Below, one piece after another: positions 19,316 to 28,410 of a stretch of 64,000 nt of DNA. The notes beneath the pieces are model-generated. The model did not search any database. It saw nothing but the letters and a program-made list of their open reading frames with translations, and was not told where the DNA came from. Source of the DNA: Endozoicomonas elysicola. Lineage in GTDB: Bacteria > Pseudomonadota > Gammaproteobacteria > Pseudomonadales > Endozoicomonadaceae. Every line of letters begins with the position of its first letter. Position 1 is the first letter of the stretch. A program made the position numbers and the translations under genes. The stretch covers positions 711,400 to 775,399 of the forward strand of contig NZ_JOJP01000001.1 of the NCBI RefSeq assembly GCF_000710775.1, in the 5' to 3' direction.

Positions 19316-20893
19316 TTGGCTACTGAGTATCAGGATCGTCTGGAGCTTTTCCAGCCCAATGCTAACCATTCCGTTCTTCGTGGTATTTGCCATGGTATCG
19401 AACGTGAAAGTCTCAGGGTTACTTCAGATGCTCGTCTTTCCCAGAAGCTCCATCCTGAGAAACTGGGACGATCATTAACCCACCCGTACATTACCACCGA
19501 TTATTCCGAGGCGTTGCTTGAATTTATAACGCCGGTACATTGCCGAATTGATGATACGCTCTCGTTCCTTGAGGAGCTTCATCAGTACACCTGTCAGCAT
19601 ATCGATGGAGAACTGCTCTGGTCGGGTAGTATGCCCCCCTTGCTTGAAGGTGATGACAGCATTCCCATCGCGCAGTATGGAAGCTCCAATATCGGTTTAA
19701 TGAAAACGGTTTATCGTGAAGGGCTCTGGCATCGTTATGGCAAGCCAATGCAGACTATTGCCGGTATTCACTATAACTTCTCTTTGCCTGAGGAGTTCTG
19801 GGACCTTTTACAACAACATTCAAATGAAACAGATGTTGAGTCTCGTGACTTCAGGTCAGCAGGCTATTTTTCACTGATTCGAAATTTTCTTCGTTATTCC
19901 TGGTTGCTGATGTATTTATTCGGTGCTTCGCCGGTGGTTAGCAGAAGCTTCTTTGCAGACGGTGGTGAACAGTCAGGTTTACAGGCGCTTGATAGAGACT
20001 CTCTATATCTTCCTTATGCAACCTCATTGCGTATGAGTGATATGGGTTACAGTAATCATGCTCAATCCTCTTTGAATATTTGCTATAACACACTGGATGA
20101 GTATGTTGATAGTTTGTCCAAGGCTATCCGTACGCCTTACCCTCCTTATGAAGCTATTGGCCTGAAAAAAGAGGGAGAATACCTGCAGTTAAATACCAAC
20201 CTTCTGCAAATAGAAAATGAGTATTACAGCACTATCCGGCCAAAACGCATTGCTCGCTCTGGCGAAAAGCCAGTGACTGCTTTACGCAATGAGGGCGTAG
20301 AATATGTTGAAGTCCGTTGTCTGGATATCAACCCATTTGAACCTCTTGGGCTGAGTGAGGTGGATGCTCATTTCCTTGATGTCTTTCTGATGTATTGTTC
20401 ACTACAAAACGGGGACTCTATCAATTCCAGCGAGTGCGTTGAAGTCAGTAATAACTTTAAAACAGCCGTAATGGAAGGTCGTCGACCAGGTGTCGAGTTG
20501 ACGCAGAAAGGTCAGCCCATTACGTTGACAAGCTGGGGTGTGCAGTTATTGGATGAAATGGCTCCGATTGCTGAGTTGTTAGATCAGGCGAATGGCTCAT
20601 CCATGTTTATGGCAAGCCTGCATGCTCAAAAAGCAAAGCTTGATGATGTCTCTCTGACGCCTTCGGCTCAGTTGCTGAAGGCTATTGAGGCGGAGGGCGT
20701 TGGCTACATTGAGCTGATGATGTCGTTGTCCGGGAAACACGCCAGAGGCTTCTCTGAGCACAATCTGAGTGCTGAAAGAGTATCTTACTTTGAACAGGTT
20801 GCTCAGCGTTCCATTGCAGATCAGCTGGCAAGGGAAGGAAACGATAAAAAAGGCTTTGATGAATTCCTGAAAGATTATATGGCTGCAGATTAA
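19316..20893 (+). CDS. gshA: Glutamate-cysteine ligase (proteobacterial type)
   Basis: A 525-residue GshA. It joins L-glutamate and L-cysteine with ATP to give gamma-glutamylcysteine, the first and rate-limiting step of glutathione synthesis in the cytoplasm. Diagnostic segments are GICHGIERESLRV, HPYITTDYSEALLEFITPVH, GIHYNFSLP, ATSLRMSDMGYSNHAQ and YVEVRCLDINPFEP. The best start is a TTG at 19316: an in-frame stop lies about 30 bp upstream and no ATG or GTG is available, while the family N-terminus begins close to here. A rare TTG start with a weak Shine-Dalgarno suggests modest translation. Confidence 0.96.
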   Translation: MATEYQDRLELFQPNANHSVLRGICHGIERESLRVTSDARLSQKLHPEKLGRSLTHPYITTDYSEALLEFITPVHCRIDDTLSFLEELHQYTCQHIDGELLWSGSMPPLLEGDDSIPIAQYGSSNIGLMKTVYREGLWHRYGKPMQTIAGIHYNFSLPEEFWDLLQQHSNETDVESRDFRSAGYFSLIRNFLRYSWLLMYLFGASPVVSRSFFADGGEQSGLQALDRDSLYLPYATSLRMSDMGYSNHAQSSLNICYNTLDEYVDSLSKAIRTPYPPYEAIGLKKEGEYLQLNTNLLQIENEYYSTIRPKRIARSGEKPVTALRNEGVEYVEVRCLDINPFEPLGLSEVDAHFLDVFLMYCSLQNGDSINSSECVEVSNNFKTAVMEGRRPGVELTQKGQPITLTSWGVQLLDEMAPIAELLDQANGSSMFMASLHAQKAKLDDVSLTPSAQLLKAIEAEGVGYIELMMSLSGKHARGFSEHNLSAERVSYFEQVAQRSIADQLAREGNDKKGFDEFLKDYMAAD

Positions 20894-21354
20894 CTGTATT
20901 ACAGAGATTCACTTTACACATGGAGGCTGGCAGCTATCGCAATAGATAAGAAAAAGGATTTTCTATCTATGCATTGTCATTAATATAAATGATCAGGTTT
21001 TTTTTGATTGGAATGAGCCTGTTTTTAATTAATGTGGGCCTACTTAATGACACAATTTCAGCAAAAAAAGAGTTTGTTAGTACTTGGATCAGGTTATTAA
21101 AATAATAATTTTTAATTAAACTGTGTTTTTTTAGGTTAAAAAATTGTTATTTATCCGAGAAAATACCCTGAAGCCATTGAATTCATGATGTTCTTGGAAA
21201 GCTTGCATTTTAAATGATGTTGTGTTTTGGAAAAATAAACGCTTGCCGCAAAAAATCCACTGTCATAACCTAGCATCTGAGCTGTCTGACATAGGCGCTT
21301 ACGAGGTCCCATTCACGCAGAAGATATCTAATTGTTAAAGAGGAACTGACTATC
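20894..21354. other. AT-rich intergenic region gshA-rsd
   Basis: 460 bp without a gene. Near 20942-20970 a weak AT-only hairpin (ATAGATA with TATCTAT) is the only candidate gshA terminator. The rest is strongly A/T-rich and should contain the rsd promoter; no confident promoter was read. Confidence 0.5.
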
Positions 21355-21831
21355 ATGCTGGAGGGTTGCCAAACGGCCAAAGAACGTTGGGGAGGTGTTT
21401 CAGAAATTATTGATCGCTGGCTCAATGAACGTCAGGAGCTGATCGTCCTTTACTGCTCCATCAATGGAATGGATCAATTTGATGATGACAAGCGCCCGGT
21501 GGCAAGTAAGTTGAAAGAGTTGTGCCAGATTTTAGTGGATTATGCATCAGCTGGTCATTTTGAGGTCTACGAGCAGTTGATTCAGGAGGCTCGGGAATTT
21601 AATGATGGTGGGATTGAGCTGGCCCATGCAATGCTGCCAAAGCTTGAAGAGAATACTTCAAGGTGTTTGAAGTTTAATGATAGCTGCGAATCAATCAGTT
21701 CTCTCCAGGGGCTTCAGGATGCAGTATCAGAATTGGGTGAAACACTGGAGGAGCGTTTCAGCCTTGAAGATAAAATGATTGAAATCCTGCATGAGTCCCA
21801 TCGAGAGAAGCTGATTGACTATGATGTTTGA
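21355..21831 (+). CDS. rsd: Rsd/AlgQ family anti-sigma-70 regulator
   Basis: A 158-residue protein of the Rsd/AlgQ family with the characteristic start MLEGCQTAKERWGGVSEIID and RWLNERQEL. Family members bind region 4 of sigma-70 and free core RNA polymerase for alternative sigma factors. In Pseudomonas aeruginosa AlgQ (AlgR2) affects alginate and siderophore production. The neighbours, an FKBP isomerase and the histone-like algP, reproduce the pseudomonad algQ-FKBP-algP order, which supports the call. AGAGGAAC lies upstream of the ATG. Confidence 0.93.
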   Translation: MLEGCQTAKERWGGVSEIIDRWLNERQELIVLYCSINGMDQFDDDKRPVASKLKELCQILVDYASAGHFEVYEQLIQEAREFNDGGIELAHAMLPKLEENTSRCLKFNDSCESISSLQGLQDAVSELGETLEERFSLEDKMIEILHESHREKLIDYDV

Positions 21832-21838
21832 GCTATAT

Positions 21839-21881
21839 GAGGACAGGCTCTGTTTTATTTTTAATGCTGTAGTTTGTCCTC
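21839..21881. terminator. Possible bidirectional hairpin between rsd and the FKBP gene
   Basis: GAGGACA pairs with TGTCCTC (7 bp) around a 29-base T-rich loop, between two converging genes. There is no proper U-tract after the stem, so this is tentative. Confidence 0.35.
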
Positions 21882-21890
21882 TTGTTTGAG

Positions 21891-22574
21891 TTAGCTGCTT
21901 TTGTTTACATCTTTGAGTTCTACTTTGAAAATAATTGCTTCATTGGGGCCGATGATTCCCGGAATTCCGTTGGAGCCATAAGCCAGAGTTGGAGGAATAA
22001 ACAGCTCCCAGGTTGAGCCTTCAGGCATTTTCTGTATTCCCTCTGTCCAGCCCGCAATTACACGGTTTAACTGAAAAGTTGCGGGCTGACTTCGTGTATA
22101 TGAACTCTCGAACAGAGTCCCATCTATTAGCCGGCCTTCATAATGAACGGTTATGTGGTCAGTAATGGATGGTCTGATGCCACTGCCTTTGGTAAGGATT
22201 CGGTATTGAAGACCGCTTTCTAATACTACGATACCTGGTTTTTTACTGTTTTCTGCCAGAAACAGCTGGCTTTTTACGAGCCCCTTCTGAGCTGCTTTTT
22301 GATAGTTAATCTGATTCAGGCTCTGTTTTTTAACTTGAGCCAAATCTATAAAGTATGAGACCTGATCCTGCGATAGCTGAAGGTTATGGTTGCCAAGATT
22401 ATCCTCAAGTCCTTGAATAACGGCATTAACATTGATCCCTTCAAATTGTTTAAGCTGTTCTGCCATGGATACCCCAAGGCTATAACTTAATTTGTCGCCT
22501 TCTGTCTCCAAAGCGGCAAATGAGCATAGGGAGTAAGAGAGCAGGGTAACGCTGGCAAGCGCTTTTAATCTCAT
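21891..22574 (-). CDS. FKBP-type peptidyl-prolyl isomerase, FkpA/Mip-like, exported
   Basis: A 227-residue protein. It has a signal peptide (MRLKALASVTLLSYSLCSFA), an N-terminal helical dimerisation domain (KLSYSLGVSMAEQLKQF) and a C-terminal FKBP domain at about residues 120-222 (HITVHYEGRLIDGTLFESS, GWTEGIQKMPEGSTWELFIP, LAYGSNGIPGIIGPNEAIIF). It should catalyse prolyl cis-trans isomerisation and chaperone folding in the periplasm. The architecture matches FkpA and Mip, the latter a known host-cell infection factor in Legionella. The gene lies between rsd and algP, facing rsd, as in pseudomonads. Confidence 0.92.
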   Translation of the reverse strand: MRLKALASVTLLSYSLCSFAALETEGDKLSYSLGVSMAEQLKQFEGINVNAVIQGLEDNLGNHNLQLSQDQVSYFIDLAQVKKQSLNQINYQKAAQKGLVKSQLFLAENSKKPGIVVLESGLQYRILTKGSGIRPSITDHITVHYEGRLIDGTLFESSYTRSQPATFQLNRVIAGWTEGIQKMPEGSTWELFIPPTLAYGSNGIPGIIGPNEAIIFKVELKDVNKSS

Positions 22575-22921
22575 AAATACACTCTTTCTGATGATTTTTT
22601 ATGCTGTTTTTCAGCACAGCGGGCTCTGAGGCCTATCATTTAGTAAACCTGTTTTATTGGCAAGCCCAGTTTAACGCTATGGAATGAAAATATGCTTTGT
22701 TTAAAGTAATTTTTATGAAAAATAAACGTCTTGTTGTTTGTATTTTTAAAGATAAATATAAAAAAATTATCAAAAAAAACAGGTTAAAAGCTAAAAAATA
22801 ATTTGCAGATGACGAATAAGCACTCTATGTTGGAATTAAAACTGGGTATAAATTATTCAGTTTTTATTGCGATGTACTAACTACTAGTAGATTGGTTAAA
22901 TTAAAAACGAGGGACGACCCA
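22575..22921. other. Divergent promoter region FKBP gene / algP
   Basis: 347 bp of very A/T-rich sequence between two divergent genes, with many A- and T-tracts near 22700-22800 that may be intrinsically bent. The algP ribosome site GAGGGA is at its right end. No individual promoter could be assigned. Confidence 0.5.
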
Positions 22922-23545
22922 ATGCCTGCAACAAGGAAGACTGCAGTCAAAAAAAGTGCTAAGAAAGCACCTGCTAAAAAGGCTCCTGCTAAAAAAACTT
23001 CTGCCAAGAAGACTGTTAAAAAGGTCGACATGGTGAAAAAGTGGGAAAAAGAAATCGATGCGCTGAAGAAAAAGCTTGAGAAAGCTAAAGAAGCGCTGAA
23101 AAAAGCAAAGGCCAATGCAAAGAAAGCTGCAGCTAAGAAACCAGCAGCAAAAAAAGCGACTGCCAAGAAAAAGGTAGCGGCCAAGAAGAAGACTACTGCA
23201 AAGAAAGCTACTGTCAAAAAAACGGCAGCTAAGAAAAAGACAGTAGCAAAAAAGAAAGTTGCAGCTAAGAAAAAGGCTCCTGCAAAGAAGGCAGTAGCTA
23301 AAAAGAAGCCCGCAGCTAAGAAGAAGGTAGTGGCTAAGAAAAAGCCAGCTGCCAAGAAAAAAGTTGCAGCTAAGAAAAAAGCACCAGCAAGAAAAGCAGT
23401 TGCCAAGAAAAAGCCAGCAGCTAAAAAGAAAGTAGCGGCTAAGAAGGCTCCTGCCAGAAAGGCTGCTGCTAAAAAGACTGTAGCTAAGAAAAGAGCGCCA
23501 GCCAGAAAAGCAGCAGCAAGAAAGTCACCAGCTAAAAAGAAGTAA
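22922..23545 (+). CDS. algP: AlgP-like, histone H1-like Lys/Ala-rich DNA-binding protein
   Basis: A 207-residue, extremely basic protein. After a short Lys/Ala head there is a helical segment (residues 38-70, DMVKKWEKEIDALKKKLEKA). The rest is tandem low-complexity repeats of the form AAKK, VAKKKPAAKKK and APARKA. This is the AlgP/H1-like class, related in composition to the C-terminal tail of eukaryotic histone H1, which binds DNA non-specifically and can affect chromosome compaction and gene expression. The ATG at 22922 has AGGGA upstream; an in-frame TTG at 22892 is unlikely. Repeat number is probably unstable between strains. A long antisense frame over this gene is only a shadow of the repeats. 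Confidence 0.93.
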   Translation: MPATRKTAVKKSAKKAPAKKAPAKKTSAKKTVKKVDMVKKWEKEIDALKKKLEKAKEALKKAKANAKKAAAKKPAAKKATAKKKVAAKKKTTAKKATVKKTAAKKKTVAKKKVAAKKKAPAKKAVAKKKPAAKKKVVAKKKPAAKKKVAAKKKAPARKAVAKKKPAAKKKVAAKKAPARKAAAKKTVAKKRAPARKAAARKSPAKKK

Positions 23546-23570
23546 GTCAGCTGGTCATTTGATGCTTGAA

Positions 23571-23605
23571 AAGGGGGAATAATTCTATTCCCCCTTATTA
23601 TTTTT
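23571..23605 (+). terminator. Intrinsic terminator of algP
   Basis: A perfect 11-bp stem, AAGGGGGAATA with TATTCCCCCTT, with a 4-base loop and a T-rich tail, 26 bp after the stop. Confidence 0.88.
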
Positions 23606-23672
23606 ATACCTTCTATCTTTTCCCTTCTAAAGATATTCGATTTCACAGGGCTTGCTACATATAATGCTCGCC

Positions 23673-25592
23673 ATGATCACATTGAATTCCATCAGCCTTT
23701 TAAGGTCTGGCAAACTCCTGTTGGAGAATGCATCTACAACCATCCATTCTGGCCAGCATGTTGGCCTGGTCGGTGCCAATGGGTGTGGCAAATCAAGCCT
23801 GCTTGCTTTGTTGACTGGAGACTTACACCCGGATAAGGGTGAGCTTTCGTTCGATAAAGGGCGTGGGCTGGCACATATGGCTCAGGAGATTGATGCCCTT
23901 GACCGGAATGCCGTGGACTACGTATTGGATGGTGACATTGAACTCCGTCGAATACAGCAGAGCATTTTTGACGCGGAAGCGTCCGGTGCACATGAAAAAC
24001 TGGCAGATTTACATGAGCAGTTACTGAGAGCTGATGGTTATACTGCCCGCTCACGGGCAGAACAGCTATTAAATGGGCTTGGCTTTCATCATGATGTGCT
24101 GAAAAAGAATGTTAGAGATTTCTCCGGAGGATGGCGAATGCGCTTGAATCTGGCAAAGACGCTTATGTGTCCATCGGACATCCTGCTGCTTGATGAACCA
24201 ACCAACCATCTTGATTTGGATGCCATTGTCTGGCTTGAAAGTTTTCTAAAACGATACCCCGGAACTCTGTTAGTGATTTCACATGACCGGGATTTTCTGG
24301 ATGCTATTACTGATCACATACTTCATATAGAACATCAGACGTTGTTTCAGTACCGTGGCAACTACTCGGCTTTTGAGCGTACACGGGCAGAAAGGCTTCA
24401 GCAACAGCAGGCAGCGTATGATAAGCAGCAAAAGCTGCGGGCACATATGGAGAAGTTTGTTGAGCGATTCAGGGCTAAGGCAACAAAAGCAAAGCAAGCT
24501 CAGAGTCGTCTGAAGGCGCTGGCAAGATTGGAGGATATTTCTGCTGCTCACGTAGATTCTCCATTCTCATTTGTTTTTCCACAAGCAAATAAAATGTCAT
24601 CCCCTTTATTGGTTTTGGATAAAGCGGAGCTGGGTTATGGAGGTAAGCCATTATTAACATTGAACCTCAACATTCAGCCTGGTAGCCGTATAGGCTTGTT
24701 AGGAGCGAATGGAGCAGGTAAATCCACCCTGATTCGTGCCCTTGCGGGAGAGTTGCCGCTTATCTCAGGCCAGGTTCACCAGGGAGAACATTTGAGTATT
24801 GGCTACTTTGCTCAGCATCAGCTGGAAAGTCTGGACTTTAATGCCAGTCCTTTACTTCACCTGCAGCGGCTGTCCCCTGATGCCAGAGAGCAGGAACTGA
24901 GAAATTTCCTTGGAGGGTTTGGGTTTTATGGTGATAAGGCGCTTGAAACCATTCAAGGCTTTTCTGGCGGAGAAAAAGCAAGACTGGCGTTGGCTATCAT
25001 TGGCTGGCAAAAACCCAACCTGCTGCTGTTAGATGAGCCTACAAACCATCTTGATCTGGATATGCGCCTTGCGTTAACCATGGCATTGCAGTCATTTGAG
25101 GGTGCTATGATCCTGGTTTCCCATGATCGGAATTTGATTCGCAGCACGACAGATGAACTTTACCTGGTTCATGATGGCCGAGTTGAAGAATATATCGGCG
25201 ATCTTGATGATTACAGTCAATGGTTGGTTCAGTTGCGCAGTAAGGAGCGTAATGAGCAGCGTGAGGATAAAAATGAAGAAAAGGGCGAGGTGGTTAGCTC
25301 TGCCCAGCAGAAAAAAGAGATAAGACGTCTGGAGGCTGAAAGACGAAAAGCATTGCGCCCCCTTAAGCAAAAAGCAGAAAAACTCGAAAGTCAGCTTGAA
25401 GAGCTGCAATCTTCTCTGGCTGATGTGGATGAGCTTCTTTCTGCACCCTCAATCTATGAAGAAGTAGCGAAGGATCAGCTTAAAGAGTATCTGGCCAGAC
25501 AGACGGAGCTTAGACGTCAGATTAATGAAGTTGAAGAAGAGTGGATGGAAGCTCTTGAGGACATCGAGAATGCTGAAATGAATTCACCATAA
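23673..25592 (+). CDS. yheS: ABC-F family ATPase YheS
   Basis: A 639-residue soluble protein with two ABC ATPase domains and no membrane segment. Walker A motifs are GANGCGKSS and GANGAGKST. The two signature motifs FSGGWRMRLNLA and FSGGEKARLALA are each followed by LLLDEPTNHLDLD. The linker between the ATPases (RFRAKATKAKQAQSR) and a Lys/Glu coiled-coil tail identify the ABC-F translation-factor class; the match to E. coli YheS is close throughout. These proteins act on the ribosome, not in transport. The ATG at 23673 fits the family N-terminus although its ribosome site is weak. It follows algP, as in Pseudomonas. Confidence 0.93.
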   Translation: MITLNSISLLRSGKLLLENASTTIHSGQHVGLVGANGCGKSSLLALLTGDLHPDKGELSFDKGRGLAHMAQEIDALDRNAVDYVLDGDIELRRIQQSIFDAEASGAHEKLADLHEQLLRADGYTARSRAEQLLNGLGFHHDVLKKNVRDFSGGWRMRLNLAKTLMCPSDILLLDEPTNHLDLDAIVWLESFLKRYPGTLLVISHDRDFLDAITDHILHIEHQTLFQYRGNYSAFERTRAERLQQQQAAYDKQQKLRAHMEKFVERFRAKATKAKQAQSRLKALARLEDISAAHVDSPFSFVFPQANKMSSPLLVLDKAELGYGGKPLLTLNLNIQPGSRIGLLGANGAGKSTLIRALAGELPLISGQVHQGEHLSIGYFAQHQLESLDFNASPLLHLQRLSPDAREQELRNFLGGFGFYGDKALETIQGFSGGEKARLALAIIGWQKPNLLLLDEPTNHLDLDMRLALTMALQSFEGAMILVSHDRNLIRSTTDELYLVHDGRVEEYIGDLDDYSQWLVQLRSKERNEQREDKNEEKGEVVSSAQQKKEIRRLEAERRKALRPLKQKAEKLESQLEELQSSLADVDELLSAPSIYEEVAKDQLKEYLARQTELRRQINEVEEEWMEALEDIENAEMNSP

Positions 25593-25596
25593 TTAT

Positions 25597-25632
25597 AGAG
25601 GCACTCCCTCAAAAAACTGAGTGAATGCCTCT
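25597..25632. terminator. Hairpin between yheS and the ZapB-like gene
   Basis: AGAGGCA pairs with TGCCTCT (7 bp), with a further inner TCA/TGA pairing, in the 57-bp gap between two converging genes. It lacks a T-run, so it is a possible bidirectional terminator only. Confidence 0.4.
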
Positions 25633-25649
25633 CTGTGTGAAGCTGTGGC

Positions 25650-25886
25650 TTACGCGACAGCTTCCTGCTCTGTAGCTTCTTCTTCCTCGGTAACAATATC
25701 CAGTTTGCCTAAAAGCGCAGTTACGCGCTCACCCCAAGCAGTGAGTTCCTGCTTGAGCTGAATATTCTCTTCTTCGAGACGTGTATTAGCAGACCTGAGG
25801 TCTTCTACTTCCATTCTTGACAGCTCCAGTTTATCAATCAGGTTCTGGAGTCTTGATTCAAGCTGGCCTAGGGATTCAATAGACAT
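25650..25886 (-). CDS. Small coiled-coil protein, ZapB-like (TIGR02449 type)
   Basis: A 78-residue acidic protein that is nearly all heptad-repeat helix (LGQLESRLQNLIDKLELSRM, LEEENIQLKQELTAWGERV) with a Glu-rich tail. It matches the small TIGR02449 family that in pseudomonads sits beside zapA, and it resembles the divisome coiled coil ZapB. Here zapA and 6S RNA are not adjacent. A cell-division role is an inference from the family. Confidence 0.82.
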   Translation of the reverse strand: MSIESLGQLESRLQNLIDKLELSRMEVEDLRSANTRLEEENIQLKQELTAWGERVTALLGKLDIVTEEEEATEQEAVA

Positions 25887-26182
25887 AACGACATTTGCAC
25901 CGAGAGGTCTGAGAAAAGTATTTAATAGTTTGCACTATTGCGGGGAGTTACGATAGCACGTTTTTATCTGAAGAGTTTACTGTCATTAAGAATACTTGAG
26001 TAAAGCCTGACTATACTAGTTTTAATTCAAGATAATCGTTGAATTTATCTGCATCGGTACGGTGTATTTAAAGCAGAGTAATCTGTTGCCTTGCGGGTTC
26101 TTCCCAGTGGTGCTGTTTCATTACAGAAAAACTCACCAAAGGAAGAAAAGTACCCAGAAGCAAATTGCTTCGGGAGTTCCAG

Positions 26183-26404
26183 ATGAGCAAGACCTTTCAG
26201 CCCTGCGCCAGAATTATTTCAGCCTTGAATGTTGAGGATGAGGCGATTCGGGCTTTCTATACCTCCCTGATTAACAATCAAAGTGTTGATGAATACATTA
26301 ATGAACGACACCTGCATTTCTGCTCACGACAGATTGAAGGCTTCTTTCTAAGTCATGTTCTGGCGTTGACTGAATTGGCTCTGGAGTTGCACGTTGTCAG
26401 ATAA
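26183..26404 (+). CDS. Small hypothetical protein, 73 residues
   Basis: I do not recognise this protein. The ATG at 26183 has GGGAG five bases upstream. The predicted product is largely helical with two cysteines and the central motif DEYINERHLHFCSRQIEGFF. It has no signal peptide or membrane segment. It lies alone between the ZapB-like gene and metX, in a stretch without other genes. The good ribosome site and protein-like composition favour a real gene, but it could be spurious. Confidence 0.5.
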   Translation: MSKTFQPCARIISALNVEDEAIRAFYTSLINNQSVDEYINERHLHFCSRQIEGFFLSHVLALTELALELHVVR

Positions 26405-26610
26405 TCCCCGCAGGATAAGCTGACAAGAAAAAACGAAGCAGATAAACTGCCTGCAATTTCCGGTTCTCTCTTTGCCTGTATGAGGGAGTTTCCCTTTAAC
26501 GATTAATAACAAGCCTGAATGGTCATGAGTAAAGCAGTCCAGAGCTAAGGTAAGGTTCTGCTGAACTCCACCCTGTGAGGTTGGAGAAGATCTGCCTATA
26601 CGGTAGTTTC

Positions 26611-26646
26611 ATGGCTAAAAAAGCGAAACAGGAAGTTTATGCCTGA
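26611..26646 (+). promoter_or_regulatory. Possible 11-codon leader reading frame overlapping metX start
   Basis: ATG at 26611 opens an 11-codon frame ([11 protein letters not shown]) whose TGA overlaps the first codons of metX (ATG at 26639). Termination so close could couple translation. It has no convincing ribosome site of its own, so this is weak. Confidence 0.2.
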
Positions 26647-27784
26647 AGTGATTCCTGCCGACTCGGTCGGGCTGGTGGAACCCAAAGCTATCCGCTTCGA
26701 TCAGTCTTTGCCTCTCAATTGTGGTGAGCAGCTGGACAGTTTTCAGCTCATGATAGAAACCTACGGTGAGCTGAATCCAGCGCGTTCAAATGCTGTGCTG
26801 ATCTGTCATGCCCTCAGTGGTCACCATCATGCTGCAGGCTATCACAGTATGGAAGACCGCAAGCCCGGCTGGTGGGATAACTGTATAGGGCCGGGTAAGC
26901 CTATTGATACCAAGCGTTTCTTTGTCGTAGCCCTCAATAACCTGGGAGGTTGTCATGGCAGCACAGGCCCAACCAGTCATAACCCGAGAACTGGGAAAGC
27001 CTATGGACCTGATTTTCCGGTAGTGACAGTAGCGGACTGGGTTAGCAGTCAGGCAATGCTGGCAGACTATTTGGGTATTGAGCAGTGGGCAGCTGTTGTG
27101 GGGGGGAGTCTTGGTGGTATGCAGACGTTACAGTGGAGCATTGCTTACCCTGAAAGGCTCCGTCATGCCATCATCATTGCATCAGCGGCTCGTTTGTCGG
27201 CTCAGAATATTGCATTTAATGAAGTGGCCCGTCAGGCCATAATGTCCGATGACCAGTTTTTTGGTGGTCGCTATCTGGAAGAAAACAGTATTCCTCGAAA
27301 AGGATTGGGGCTGGCTCGAATGGTGGGGCATATCACGTATCTTTCAGATGATGCGATGGGCAGTAAATTTGGCCGTGAGCTGAAAAATGAGGGATTCAGC
27401 TACGATTACAATGTTGAGTTTCAGATAGAAAGCTATCTTCGCTATCAAGGGGAGAGCTTTTCAGGAAGCTTCGATGCCAATACCTACCTTCTGATGACCC
27501 GGGCATTGGATTATTTTGATCCAGCCAGTGAGTATGAAAACAGTTTGTCGAATGCGCTAAGCCGTTCAACTGCAAAATTTTTTCTGGCCTCATTCTCAAC
27601 CGATTGGCGTTTTTCTCCAGAGCGATCGAGGGAGATTGTTGATGCTTTGATGGATGCGGGCAAAGACGTAACCTATCTCGAAGTGGATGCTCCCCAGGGA
27701 CACGATGCTTTCTTAATCGATATTCCCCGTTATATGCGTGGTTTGGCAGCTTATATGAATCGAGTGGCACAGGAGTGTTTATGA
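26639..27784 (+). CDS. metX: MetX, homoserine O-acyltransferase
   Basis: A 381-residue alpha/beta-hydrolase acyltransferase of methionine synthesis. The nucleophile Ser lies in [14 protein letters not shown], the acid Asp in [19 protein letters not shown] and the catalytic His in [10 protein letters not shown]. It activates L-homoserine by acylation in the cytoplasm. MetX enzymes paired with MetW in gammaproteobacteria such as Pseudomonas generally use succinyl-CoA, so homoserine O-succinyltransferase is more likely than acetyl; this is inferred, not read from the sequence. AGGA precedes the ATG. The stop codon overlaps the metW start. Confidence 0.95.
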   Translation: MPEVIPADSVGLVEPKAIRFDQSLPLNCGEQLDSFQLMIETYGELNPARSNAVLICHALSGHHHAAGYHSMEDRKPGWWDNCIGPGKPIDTKRFFVVALNNLGGCHGSTGPTSHNPRTGKAYGPDFPVVTVADWVSSQAMLADYLGIEQWAAVVGGSLGGMQTLQWSIAYPERLRHAIIIASAARLSAQNIAFNEVARQAIMSDDQFFGGRYLEENSIPRKGLGLARMVGHITYLSDDAMGSKFGRELKNEGFSYDYNVEFQIESYLRYQGESFSGSFDANTYLLMTRALDYFDPASEYENSLSNALSRSTAKFFLASFSTDWRFSPERSREIVDALMDAGKDVTYLEVDAPQGHDAFLIDIPRYMRGLAAYMNRVAQECL

Positions 27785-28377
27785 GCCGGGGGGATTTTGA
27801 GATTATCAGGGATTGGGTTTCACCTGGCAGCAGGGTTCTTGACCTGGCATGCGGAGATGGCCAGTTACTGCATGAGTTGCATAAAGAGAAACAGGTGAGT
27901 GGTTATGGCCTTGAAATCAACTCTCAGAATATCGAAGCCTGCATTGAGAAAGGTGTGAATGTTATAGAGCAGAATCTGGATCGTGGGCTGGGTAATTTTA
28001 AGCGTGGCAGTTTTGATACGGTTATTATGACTCAGGCTCTTCAGGTGATGCATTTTCCACATCTGGTTCTGGAAGAGATGCTGAGAGTAGGGCGACAATG
28101 CATTGTCACTTTTCCAAATTTCGGGCATTGGCGTTGCCGACTTTATCTTTCTGCTTATGGCCGTATGCCCGTATCAAAGTTTATGCCTTATACCTGGTAT
28201 GACACACCCAATATTCATTTTTGTACCTTCAGGGACTTTGAGTCGCTATGCCGGGAAAAAAATTATCGGGTGTTAAGCCGAATGGTTGTCGATCAATCGT
28301 ATAAAAGCGGTCTGGCAGGAAGGGTGTGGCCAAATCTGATGGGTGAAGTTGCCATCTACCACTTAACCGCAGGTTAA
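27781..28377 (+). CDS. metW: MetW, methionine biosynthesis methyltransferase-like protein
   Basis: A 198-residue protein with a SAM-binding fold ([15 protein letters not shown], then [20 protein letters not shown]) and the MetW-specific segment [11 protein letters not shown]. It is required together with MetX for methionine synthesis. The ATG at 27781 overlaps the metX TGA (ATGA) and is preceded by AGGAG inside the end of metX, a classic translational coupling. A GTG at 27775 would be two codons longer. Confidence 0.95.
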   Translation: MSRGDFEIIRDWVSPGSRVLDLACGDGQLLHELHKEKQVSGYGLEINSQNIEACIEKGVNVIEQNLDRGLGNFKRGSFDTVIMTQALQVMHFPHLVLEEMLRVGRQCIVTFPNFGHWRCRLYLSAYGRMPVSKFMPYTWYDTPNIHFCTFRDFESLCREKNYRVLSRMVVDQSYKSGLAGRVWPNLMGEVAIYHLTAG

Positions 28378-28410
28378 GCAGTCAATGTAAATTAAAGGGG
28401 GGCGTTAATA

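Noticed and set aside
22864-23646. A 260-residue antisense frame over algP with Phe/Leu/Ala-rich repeats that looks like a membrane protein.
   Set aside because: It is the mirror of the Lys/Ala repeat codons of algP. The plus-strand gene has a proper start, ribosome site and terminator and a known conserved neighbourhood.
25887-26182. Looked for 6S RNA (ssrS) and zapA near the ZapB-like gene, as in Pseudomonas.
   Set aside because: No ZapA-like frame and no convincing 6S-type long hairpin were found in the gap.
26405-26638. Possible SAM riboswitch upstream of metX.
   Set aside because: Only a short imperfect hairpin near 26567-26587 is visible; none of the conserved cores of known SAM riboswitches could be recognised.
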